64,000 bases of DNA from Actinospica robiniae DSM 44927 (GTDB taxonomy: Bacteria > Actinomycetota > Actinomycetes > Streptomycetales > Catenulisporaceae). Where the stretch lies: the NCBI RefSeq assembly GCF_000504285.1, contig NZ_KI632511.1, positions 5,624,154 to 5,688,153 of the forward strand, in the 5' to 3' direction. Of this stretch, positions 8,351 to 15,702 are shown piece after piece (positions within the stretch are counted from its first letter, which is position 1; each line of letters begins with the position of its first letter). A program made the position numbers and the translations under genes. The notes under the pieces are model-generated. The model was given only the letters and a program-made list of their open reading frames with translations. It was not told where the DNA came from and made no database searches.

Positions 8351-9772
8351 TCAGCCCAGCGAAACCGCCATCGCCTCGACGGCCAGCAGCGGCGCCACGT
8401 TCGCCGCGATCGCCTCGCGCGCGCCGAGGATCGCGTCGATCCGCCGCAGCGTGTCCTCCGGCCGTGACCCGGCCGCCGACTCGGCCGCCTGCGCGGCCTG
8501 GTCGGCGTGCACCGGCTCGGGGGCGGCGCCGCCGTGGCCACCGCCGGTCAGTTGCAGCGCAAGCACGTCGCGGTAGAACGCGAGCAGGTCGGTCAGAGCC
8601 CGGTCCAGGCAGTCGCGCTGCATCCGGGTCAGCCGCCGCTTCTGCTTGGTCTCGAGCTCCTTGAGCAGCCCGGCCGAGCCGGCCACGCCGCGGGCGGATC
8701 CGGCGCCCTTGCCCTGGCCATAACCGAGGGCGAGCTTGAGCTCCTCCGTCTCGGTCGCGTCGAGGGTCTCGGTGGCCGCCTTGGCCTCGGCCTCCGCCGC
8801 GTCCACGAGCGCCTGCGCGCCGCTCAGCGCGCGGCCGAGGTCGCGCGCGTCACCCGGAAGGCGCAACACGGCTGCACGCCGGGCGGCGGCCTGCGGGTCG
8901 AGCACGAGGCTGCGGGCCCGCTCGTAGTCGCCCTGCGCCGCCCGGGCCGCGTGCATGGCCTGCTCCGGGGCGGCGCCGTCCCGCTCGACCAGGGCGGCGG
9001 CCACGTCCGCGGCGGCCGGGCTGCGCAGGGCCAGCTGGCGGCAGCGGGACAGGATGGTGGGCAGCAGGTCCCGGCTGGACGGGGCGCACAGGATCCACAC
9101 CGTGCGCGCGGCCGGCTCCTCGATGCCCTTGAGCAGCACGTTGGCCGCGCCCTCGGTCAGCCGGTCGGCGTCCTCGAACACGATGATCTGCCAGCGCCCG
9201 CCGGCCGGCGCCATCGCGCAGTCGCGCACCAGCTTGCGGGCGATGTCGACGCCGATGCTGAGCTGATCGCTGCGCACCACGCTGACGTCCGGGTGGGTGC
9301 CGCCGAGCGTGGTGTGGCATTGCGGGCAGCGGCCGCACCCGGGACGCGGCCCGGTGCACTCCAGCGCTGCGGCGAACGCCCGGGCGGCCTGGCCGGTGCC
9401 GGACCCGGGCGGGCCGGTCAGCAGCCAGGCGTGCGTCATCGCGTTCACGCTCGGGCCGCCGGCGCCGCCGAGCACCCGGCGGGCCGCGACCGCCGCCCGG
9501 CCCAGCCGCGCGACCGCCTCGGGCTGGCCGATCAGTTGCGCCCAGACCGCGCCGACCGGCGGTGCAGAGCCGTCCGGAGCCGGCCCTTCGTGCTCGTCGG
9601 CGAGCTCACCCCACGCCGCGGCCGCCCCGGCATCGCCGCCGGCCGCGGCGGACTGGCCGCCCCAGCTCGGATCCGACCCGTCGCCGTCCTCATCGCCGCC
9701 GTACCCGTCACTCTCGCCGTACTCGTCGCCGACCTCGTACTCGTCGGCTTCGTCCTCGAAGTCGTCGCTCAC
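8351..9772 (-). CDS. holB: DNA polymerase III delta' subunit HolB
   Basis: Clamp-loader subunit that helps load the beta clamp. This copy is 473 aa with an Asp/Glu/Gly-rich N-terminal extension of about 75 residues (DEYEVGDEYGESDGYGGDED). The AAA+ core begins at WAQLIGQPEAV. The P-loop position reads TGPPGSGTGQAA, where the usual lysine is absent, as expected for a non-hydrolysing delta'. A zinc ribbon CTGPRPGCGRCPQCH follows, then VLLKGIEEPA and SRCRQLALR (SRC motif). The GTG start at 9772 overlaps the tmk stop as GTGA, so the two are translationally coupled. The family is certain; the acidic N-terminal segment is unusual and probably disordered. Confidence 0.93.
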   Translation of the reverse strand: MSDDFEDEADEYEVGDEYGESDGYGGDEDGDGSDPSWGGQSAAAGGDAGAAAAWGELADEHEGPAPDGSAPPVGAVWAQLIGQPEAVARLGRAAVAARRVLGGAGGPSVNAMTHAWLLTGPPGSGTGQAARAFAAALECTGPRPGCGRCPQCHTTLGGTHPDVSVVRSDQLSIGVDIARKLVRDCAMAPAGGRWQIIVFEDADRLTEGAANVLLKGIEEPAARTVWILCAPSSRDLLPTILSRCRQLALRSPAAADVAAALVERDGAAPEQAMHAARAAQGDYERARSLVLDPQAAARRAAVLRLPGDARDLGRALSGAQALVDAAEAEAKAATETLDATETEELKLALGYGQGKGAGSARGVAGSAGLLKELETKQKRRLTRMQRDCLDRALTDLLAFYRDVLALQLTGGGHGGAAPEPVHADQAAQAAESAAGSRPEDTLRRIDAILGAREAIAANVAPLLAVEAMAVSLG

Positions 9773-11016
9773 GGCTGCTCGCCTTCGGCGTCGGGCCCGT
9801 CGGCCGCCTCTTCATCCGCCTCGGCGTGGCCGAGCTGCATCAGATCGTCTGCGAGGCTCGGCTGACGACGCGCCTGCTCCTGCGCCGCCTTGGCCGCCGC
9901 TGCCGCCAGCCGCGCCCGTTCCTTGGCCCTGGCCTCGGCTTGGCGTACCGTCAGCTCCGCCTCGCGCCGCCGCAACGCGTCCTGCTGGGTCTGGACCCGG
10001 CGCTCCTGCTCCCGCCGTTCCGCTTCACGCTTCTGCGTCTCGGTCCGCTCCGCCTCGTCGGCCTGGGCCTGCGCCTGCGCCTCGTGCTCCGCGGCCTCGC
10101 GCGCGGCCCGGTCCTCGGCGGCCTTGCGCGTCCGCTCCTGCTCGGCCGCCTGACGCTCCGCCAGCTCCTCTTCCCGCCGCTTGCGCTCCTCGGCCTCCGC
10201 CCCGGCCCGCGCTTCGGCTTCTTCCGCCGCCTTGGCCGCCTGGAACTCGCGTTCCTTGGCGATCGCCGCCGCGAGCTCGGCCTCGCGCCGTGCCGCCGCC
10301 TCGGCCTCCGCCGCGGAGGGCGGCAGCACTTGGTCGAGCCGGTCCTGGATCGCGCCGGTCAGTATCTGCGGGCCCTGGTCCGCGTCGAGCACGAGGTAGC
10401 GCTCAGGGTCCTGCTTGGCCCGGGCCAGGAACGTCGAGCGCACCCGGGCGTGGAAGTCCCCGGCCTCGGCCTCGAGCTTGTCCGGCACGCCGGTGCGCTC
10501 CTCCCGCCTGGCCCGCGCGACGGCCGGGTCCAGGTCCAGCAGCACCACGAGGTCCGGGCGCACGCCCTCCGTGGCGAACGCGGAAAGCGCCACCACGTCC
10601 GCCGCGTCCAGCCCCCGGCCGCCGCTCTGGTAGGCCACCGAGGAGTCCACATGCCGGTCCGTCAGCACGATCGCGCCGCGCTCAAGCGCCGGACGCACCA
10701 CGCTCTCCATATGATCGGCCCGGTCCGCGGCGAACAGCAGCGCCTCGGCCCGCGCCCCGAGCTGGTGCTCGCGCGCGTGCAGGACGAGATCGCGCACCTC
10801 GACGCCGAGCGGCGTCCCGCCCGGCTCGCGGGTGGTCACCACCTCGAAGCCCCGCCCGCGCAGCCACTTGGCCAGCGCCGTGATCTGGGTGGACTTGCCC
10901 ACGCCGTCGCCGCCCTCGACCGCGACGAACCACCCCGGATACCCGCGCCCCGGATCCCCGACGGCCCGCGACGGACCGCCGAGCCGCCACCGCCGTCCGC
11001 GCATCTTCCCGACCAT
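9769..11016 (-). CDS. tmk: Thymidylate kinase with long C-terminal coiled-coil extension
   Basis: Phosphorylates dTMP to dTDP. The first ~220 residues are the kinase: P-loop EGGDGVGKST (35-43), TREPGGTPLG, the DR(H) catalytic block LTDRHVDSSVAYQ, and the LID region with ARREERTG. After residue ~225 comes about 160 residues of Ala/Glu/Arg/Gln-rich heptads (AAARREAELAAAIAKEREF and similar), a strong coiled-coil prediction, then an acidic tail. Typical Tmk is 200-220 aa, so this one is nearly double. I chose ATG 11016 because TAGCCT ends 7 nt before it; an upstream TTG at 11046 is unlikely. It is coupled to holB by a 4-nt overlap. Confidence 0.93.
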   Translation of the reverse strand: MVGKMRGRRWRLGGPSRAVGDPGRGYPGWFVAVEGGDGVGKSTQITALAKWLRGRGFEVVTTREPGGTPLGVEVRDLVLHAREHQLGARAEALLFAADRADHMESVVRPALERGAIVLTDRHVDSSVAYQSGGRGLDAADVVALSAFATEGVRPDLVVLLDLDPAVARARREERTGVPDKLEAEAGDFHARVRSTFLARAKQDPERYLVLDADQGPQILTGAIQDRLDQVLPPSAAEAEAAARREAELAAAIAKEREFQAAKAAEEAEARAGAEAEERKRREEELAERQAAEQERTRKAAEDRAAREAAEHEAQAQAQADEAERTETQKREAERREQERRVQTQQDALRRREAELTVRQAEARAKERARLAAAAAKAAQEQARRQPSLADDLMQLGHAEADEEAADGPDAEGEQP

Positions 11017-11029
11017 GCCGACAAGGCTA
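11017..11029 (-). promoter_or_regulatory. Leaderless promoter -10 box of tmk
   Basis: Minus strand: TAGCCT (11029-11024), 7 nt, ATG at 11016. No ribosome site precedes the ATG. The spacing implies a leaderless tmk-holB mRNA. Confidence 0.6.
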
Positions 11030-11051
11030 CTTCGGTCCGGCGACAATCAGG

Positions 11052-13799
11052 TCACTCGGACTTGTCGGCCGAGCTCTTCTTGGCCGTCGTCTTCTTCGTC
11101 GTGGTCTTCTTGGCGGCGGTCTTCTTGGCCGTCGTGGTCTTGGCCGCGGTCTTCTTCGCCGCCGTCTTCTTGGCGGTCTTCTTCGCCGGGCCCTTCGCGC
11201 GCTTGTCCGCGAGCATCTGGAACGCCTGCTCGACCGTCAGCTCCTCGACCGTGGTGCCGCGCGGCACGGTCACGTTCGTCTCGCCGTCGGTCACGTACGC
11301 CCCGAAGCGGCCGTCCTTGGCCACCACCGGCTTGCCGTTGGTCGGGTCCTCACCGAACTCGCGCAGCGGCGGCTTGGCCGCCCCGCGCCGGCCGAACTGC
11401 TTGGGCTGCGCGTAGATCGCCAGCGCCTCGTCCAGCGTGATCTCGAAGATCTGCTCCTCACCGGTGAGCGAGCGCGAGTCGTTGCCCTTGCGCAGGTAGG
11501 GGCCGAAGCGGCCGTTCTGCGCGGTGATCTCCTCGCCCGACTCCGGGTCCTTGCCCACCACCCGCGGCAGGGCCAGCAGCTTGAGCGCGGTGGCCAGGTC
11601 GACCGTCTCGAGCGTCATCGACTTGAACAGCGACGCGTTGCGCGGCTTGACCGCGTTCTTGCCCGTCTTCGGGGCGTCCTCGGGCAGCACCTCGGTGACG
11701 TACGGGCCGTAGCGTCCGTCCTTCGCCACGATCGAGTAGCCGGTGTCCGGATCGGTGCCCAGCTCCTGATCTCCGCTCGGCTGGGCCAGCAGCTCCTCGG
11801 CCAGCTCCGGGGTCAGCTCGTCCGGCAGCGTGCCCTCGGGCACGTTCTTGCGCCCGATCGAGTTGCCCTCGCCGTCGTACTGCTCGATGTAGGGACCGAA
11901 CTTGCCCACCCGCAGCACGATGCCGTCGGCGATCGGGAAGGTGTTGGTCTCCCGGGCGTCGATCTCGTTGAGCTTGTCCGAGATCAGGTCCTTCAGGCCG
12001 CCCTCGCCGAAGTAGAAGTTCTTCAGCCACGGCACCCGCTCGGCCTCGCCCCGGGCGATCCGGTCGAGGTCCTCCTCCATGTGCGCGGTGAACTCGTAGT
12101 CGACCAGGTCGCTGAAGTGCTTCTCCAGCAGGCCGACCACGGAGAAGGCCAGGAACGAGGGCACCAGCGCGGTGCCCTTCTTGAACACGTAGCCGCGCTG
12201 CTGGATCGTGTCGACGAAGGTCGCGTACGTCGAGGGGCGCCCGATCTCGCGCTTCTCCAGCTCCTCGACCAGGCTCGCCTCGGTGTAGCGGGCCGGCGGC
12301 TTGGTGGAGTGGTCCTCGGCGCCCAGCTCGGCCGCGCGCAGCGACTGCCCCTCGCTGACGTCCGGCAGGCGCCGGTCCTGGTCGTCGAGCTGCGCGTCCG
12401 GGTCGTCGGAGCCCTCCACGTAGGCCTTCATGAAGCCGTGGAAGGTGATGACCTTGCCGGAGGCGGAGAACTCGACCGCGCGCCCGTCCGAAGCGGTGCC
12501 GGCGACCCGGATGGAGACCGAGTTGCCGATCGCGTCCTTCATCTGGGAGGCGACGGTGCGCTTCCAGATCAGCTCGTAGAGCCGGAACTCGTCCCCGCTC
12601 AGCCGGGTGCTCGCCGGCGTGCGGAAGGTCGTGCCGGAGGGGCGGATCGCCTCGTGCGCCTCCTGCGCGTTCTTCACCTTGGAGGTGTACGTGCGCGCCT
12701 TGTCCGGCAGGTAGTCCGCCCCGTACAGCTCCTTGACCTGCGACCGGGCTGCCGTGATGGCCGTCTCGGAGAGCGTCACCGAGTCGGTACGCATATAGGT
12801 GATGAAGCCGTTCTCGTACAGCTTCTGCGCCACCGACATGGTCCGCTGCGCCCCGAAGCCGAGCTTGCGGCTCGCCTCCTGCTGCAGCGTGGTGGTGCGG
12901 AACGGCGCGGAGGGCGAGCGGCGGTAGGGCTTGCGGTCGATCGAGTTGACCGAGAACGCCGCCCCGTCGAGCGCGGCGGCCAGCGCGGCCGCCCCGGCCT
13001 GGTCCAGGTGCAGCGCGTCCTGCCTGTTCAGCTGCCCGTCGGCGCCGAAGTCGCGGCCCTGGGCCACCCGCTTGCCGTCCACCGCCACCAGCCGCGCGCC
13101 CATGGTGCGCGGGTCGTCCGCGGCGCGATCGGTGTCGAAGACCGCGGTCAGGTCCCAGTACTCGGCCGAACGGAAGGCCATCCGCTCCCGCTCACGCTCG
13201 ACCACGAGGCGCGTGGTCACCGACTGCACCCGGCCCGCGGAGGTCCCGCTGGCGATCTTGCGCCAGAGCACCGGGGAGATCTCGAAGCCGTAGATCCGGT
13301 CCAGTACCCGGCGCGCCTCCTGCGCCTCCACCAGCTGGTCGTTGATGTCGCGCAGCTGGTGCAGGGAGCCCTGGATGGCGTCCTTGGTGATCTCGTGGAA
13401 GACCATCCGGCGGTACGGGATCTTCGGCGTGAGCGCGCTGACCAGGTGCTGCGCGATGGCCTCGCCCTCGCGGTCCTCGTCCGTCGCGAGCAGGAGCTCG
13501 TCGGACTCGCGCACCAGCTTGCGCAGCTTGGCGATGTGCGCGTCCTTGTTCTCGGAGATCACGTAGAACGGGCGGAAGTCGTGGTCGAGGTCCACCCCCA
13601 GGTTGGCCCACGGGGACGCCTTCTCCTCGTCCGTGAGCTTGTCCCTGGTCTCCTTGTTCGGCAAGTCGCGGATGTGCCCGATGCTGGCCTCGACGGTGTA
13701 CCCCGGGCCGAGGTAACCCGCGATCGTCTTCGCCTTGGCCGGCGACTCGACGATCACGAGGCGGCGCAGGTCACTCGCGCTCTTGCTGCTCGGCGGCAC
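11052..13799 (-). CDS. topA: DNA topoisomerase I (type IA) with lysine-rich tail
   Basis: Relaxes negative supercoils behind polymerases. The Toprim domain starts with RRLVIVESPAKAKTI (catalytic Glu18) and contains DEDREGE (108-114). The active-site tyrosine is Tyr335 in GFITYMRTDS. Four or more GRYGPYV/GRFGPYL repeats in the C-terminal half are the actinobacterial non-zinc topoisomerase repeats. The protein ends in about 45 residues of KKTAAKKT-type basic repeats, as in mycobacterial and Streptomyces TopA, where such tails raise processivity. The GTG at 13799 has AAGGAC upstream. It stands 36 bp before the start of tmk on the same strand. Confidence 0.98.
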   Translation of the reverse strand: MPPSSKSASDLRRLVIVESPAKAKTIAGYLGPGYTVEASIGHIRDLPNKETRDKLTDEEKASPWANLGVDLDHDFRPFYVISENKDAHIAKLRKLVRESDELLLATDEDREGEAIAQHLVSALTPKIPYRRMVFHEITKDAIQGSLHQLRDINDQLVEAQEARRVLDRIYGFEISPVLWRKIASGTSAGRVQSVTTRLVVERERERMAFRSAEYWDLTAVFDTDRAADDPRTMGARLVAVDGKRVAQGRDFGADGQLNRQDALHLDQAGAAALAAALDGAAFSVNSIDRKPYRRSPSAPFRTTTLQQEASRKLGFGAQRTMSVAQKLYENGFITYMRTDSVTLSETAITAARSQVKELYGADYLPDKARTYTSKVKNAQEAHEAIRPSGTTFRTPASTRLSGDEFRLYELIWKRTVASQMKDAIGNSVSIRVAGTASDGRAVEFSASGKVITFHGFMKAYVEGSDDPDAQLDDQDRRLPDVSEGQSLRAAELGAEDHSTKPPARYTEASLVEELEKREIGRPSTYATFVDTIQQRGYVFKKGTALVPSFLAFSVVGLLEKHFSDLVDYEFTAHMEEDLDRIARGEAERVPWLKNFYFGEGGLKDLISDKLNEIDARETNTFPIADGIVLRVGKFGPYIEQYDGEGNSIGRKNVPEGTLPDELTPELAEELLAQPSGDQELGTDPDTGYSIVAKDGRYGPYVTEVLPEDAPKTGKNAVKPRNASLFKSMTLETVDLATALKLLALPRVVGKDPESGEEITAQNGRFGPYLRKGNDSRSLTGEEQIFEITLDEALAIYAQPKQFGRRGAAKPPLREFGEDPTNGKPVVAKDGRFGAYVTDGETNVTVPRGTTVEELTVEQAFQMLADKRAKGPAKKTAKKTAAKKTAAKTTTAKKTAAKKTTTKKTTAKKSSADKSE

Positions 13800-13934
13800 G
13801 GTCGTGGCGTCCTTCCGGTTCTCTCGGTCATCTTCGCGGCGGCGTCATTCGGCCTCCGCCACGCGCGGGAGATACCCCGGACCTTCCTGATGGAATCACC
13901 CGTAGTCCCGCGCCGCGGCGGCGCGCACCCGACC

Positions 13935-13951
13935 GGGCGCCCCCGAGGGGC
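13935..13951 (-). terminator. Short GC hairpin upstream of topA
   Basis: GCGCCCC, 3 nt, GGGGCGC. It lies in the 294-bp gap between the methyltransferase stop and topA and may help insulate topA. There is no T-run. Confidence 0.4.
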
Positions 13952-14010
13952 GCGACACGCCCACCAGGTTACGCCCGCCTGAGCGTCAGTATGGCCAAGC
14001 CAGGGCGCCC

Positions 14011-14031
14011 CGGCGCCCCCTTCCGGCGCCG
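14011..14031 (-). terminator. Candidate terminator of the methyltransferase gene
   Basis: CGGCGCC, 7 nt, GGCGCCG, beginning 63 nt downstream of the methyltransferase stop on the minus strand. The stem is perfect but has no T-run. Confidence 0.45.
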
Positions 14032-14093
14032 TACAGCGCCGAAACGTCCGCCGTTCGGCGCATCCGCGCAGGTGGGCCGGGCGCCGCGGCGGC

Positions 14094-15617
14094 TCAGCCG
14101 ACCGTCAAGAAGCCTTCCTCGATCAGCGCCCGGACCGCGTCGAGGGAGCCGGAGCGCAAGGTGGGCGGGTCGATCCCGAACTGCCCGGCGATCGCGTCCA
14201 GCAGGTCGCCGAGCAGCCGCTCGCCGTCCGCCGCGCCCACCACCGCGATCCCGACCGGGTCGATCTCGCCGCTGGCCCGCAGGCCGCCGGTCTGCCGCAG
14301 CCGGGTGGCGGCCGGCGCCCAGCCGTCGTCCCCGAGCTCCGCGCTCTGCTCCAGCACGACGCCCGGAGCCACGCTCAGCGCCGTGCCCAGCAGCTCCTCG
14401 TCCTCGACCTCGGTGAGGAACTCGTGCCGGGCGAACCACTCCGGCACGTGCGCGCCGAGCGGCTGCTCGATCTGCCGGGTCAGCTCTTCGAGCCGGACGG
14501 TGGGCAGGTCGGCCCCGGAGTTGTGCAGGATGATCCAGCCGAAGGCCACGCCCTCGATCTGGTTCGCTGCGAAATAGTCGAGATAGGCCTGGTAGCGCTG
14601 GATGTACTGGGACGAGCTGTGGTCGCCGGAGTCCCGGAGCCACAGCTCGGCGTACTCGGCCGGATCCTGCAGCTCCCGCTGCACCACCCACGCGTCGCAG
14701 CCGGTGCCGCGGATCCAGGGCGCCAGCCGTTCCCGCCAGTCCTGCCCCGCCACGTGCAGCCAGTTGGCCAGCACGTGGCAGTAGCCGCCCTCGGCCAGGT
14801 GGCTCGGCGCCTGCTCCAGGAAGCGACGGCACAGCTCGTCGCCCGGCAGGCCCGCGTCGCGGTACGTGAACCGGCCCTTGCCCGCTGCGGACTCGGGCGA
14901 GATGACGAACGGAGGATTGGAGACGATCAGGTCGTAGCGCTCGTCCTTGACCGGCTCGAACAGGCTCCCGCCGCGCAGGTCGATCCGCTCGGCCTCGGCC
15001 GACCCCAGCGAGAGTGCCGCAGTGAGCCGGGCGAAGTCGAGCGCGCGAAGGTTCAGGTCCGTCGCCGTCACCCGGCGCGCGTGCCGGGACAGATGCAGCG
15101 CCTGCACCCCGCACCCCGTGCCCACGTCGAGCGCGCTGTCCACGTCCTGGCGGACCGTCAGCTGAGCCAGCGTGGTCGAGGCCCCGCCGACACCCAGCAC
15201 GTAGTCCGGCCGCATCGGCGCGTTGCGTCCGGTCACCAGGCCCGCGCCGAGGTCGGACACGAGCCACCAGTCGATATCCGACTCCCCGTAGGGCCTGATG
15301 TCCACGAGCGCCCGCACGGTACCGTCCGTGCGGTCCTCGGCGACCAGCCCGCCGGCGAGCGCGTCCTCGAGCGGCAGCGCCGCGCCGGCCGCGCCCCGGT
15401 CCACGTCCTCTTGCAGCACGAAGAGCTTGGTGAGCGTCGCCACCGGAGAGTCGTCCTCGGCCACCGCGTATGACGCGGCCACAGACTCGTTGCGCGCGAG
15501 AGCCGAGTAAGCCGTCGCGCCCATCGCCTCCAGGCAGCCGTCGACGGTGTAGTCGGCCTTCTCCAGCGCCGCACGCAGCCGCTCGATCGCCGCGGGATCC
15601 CGCATCAGCTCGTTCAC
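14094..15617 (-). CDS. Class I SAM-dependent methyltransferase (PrmC/HemK-like NPPF type)
   Basis: Cytoplasmic 507-aa protein. Residues about 150-260 form the SAM-binding Rossmann core: DVGTGCGVQALHLSRHARR, then VTATDLNLRALDFARL, and the DLIVSNPPFVISPES motif that marks N-methyltransferases acting on glutamine amides or exocyclic amines of bases. A ~140-residue N-terminal domain and a C-terminal region follow a layout common in actinobacterial orthologues next to topA. The substrate is not known. The GTG at 15617 was chosen because TAGGCT ends 6 nt before it. The hppA terminator lies just upstream. Confidence 0.88.
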   Translation of the reverse strand: MNELMRDPAAIERLRAALEKADYTVDGCLEAMGATAYSALARNESVAASYAVAEDDSPVATLTKLFVLQEDVDRGAAGAALPLEDALAGGLVAEDRTDGTVRALVDIRPYGESDIDWWLVSDLGAGLVTGRNAPMRPDYVLGVGGASTTLAQLTVRQDVDSALDVGTGCGVQALHLSRHARRVTATDLNLRALDFARLTAALSLGSAEAERIDLRGGSLFEPVKDERYDLIVSNPPFVISPESAAGKGRFTYRDAGLPGDELCRRFLEQAPSHLAEGGYCHVLANWLHVAGQDWRERLAPWIRGTGCDAWVVQRELQDPAEYAELWLRDSGDHSSSQYIQRYQAYLDYFAANQIEGVAFGWIILHNSGADLPTVRLEELTRQIEQPLGAHVPEWFARHEFLTEVEDEELLGTALSVAPGVVLEQSAELGDDGWAPAATRLRQTGGLRASGEIDPVGIAVVGAADGERLLGDLLDAIAGQFGIDPPTLRSGSLDAVRALIEEGFLTVG

Positions 15618-15629
15618 ACGGCCAGCCTA
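15618..15629 (-). promoter_or_regulatory. Leaderless promoter -10 box of the methyltransferase
   Basis: Minus strand: TAGGCT (15629-15624), 6 nt, GTG at 15617. No Shine-Dalgarno sequence. The same hexamer and arrangement precede the DinB-like gene. Confidence 0.65.
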
Positions 15630-15660
15630 CTGTCCCCGCCCTGGAGCCCCCGGCAAAGCA

Positions 15661-15690
15661 CGAGGCCCGGCACATGTGTGCCGGGCCTCG
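15661..15690 (-). terminator. Terminator of hppA
   Basis: CGAGGCCCGGCACA, 2 nt, TGTGCCGGGCCTCG: a perfect 14-bp inverted repeat beginning 12 nt after the hppA stop on the minus strand. Confidence 0.8.
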
Positions 15691-15702
15691 CGAGTGTTCG
15701 AA

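Noticed and set aside
12081-13982. 633-codon frame antisense to topA
   Set aside because: Shadow of the topA codon pattern; no family features.
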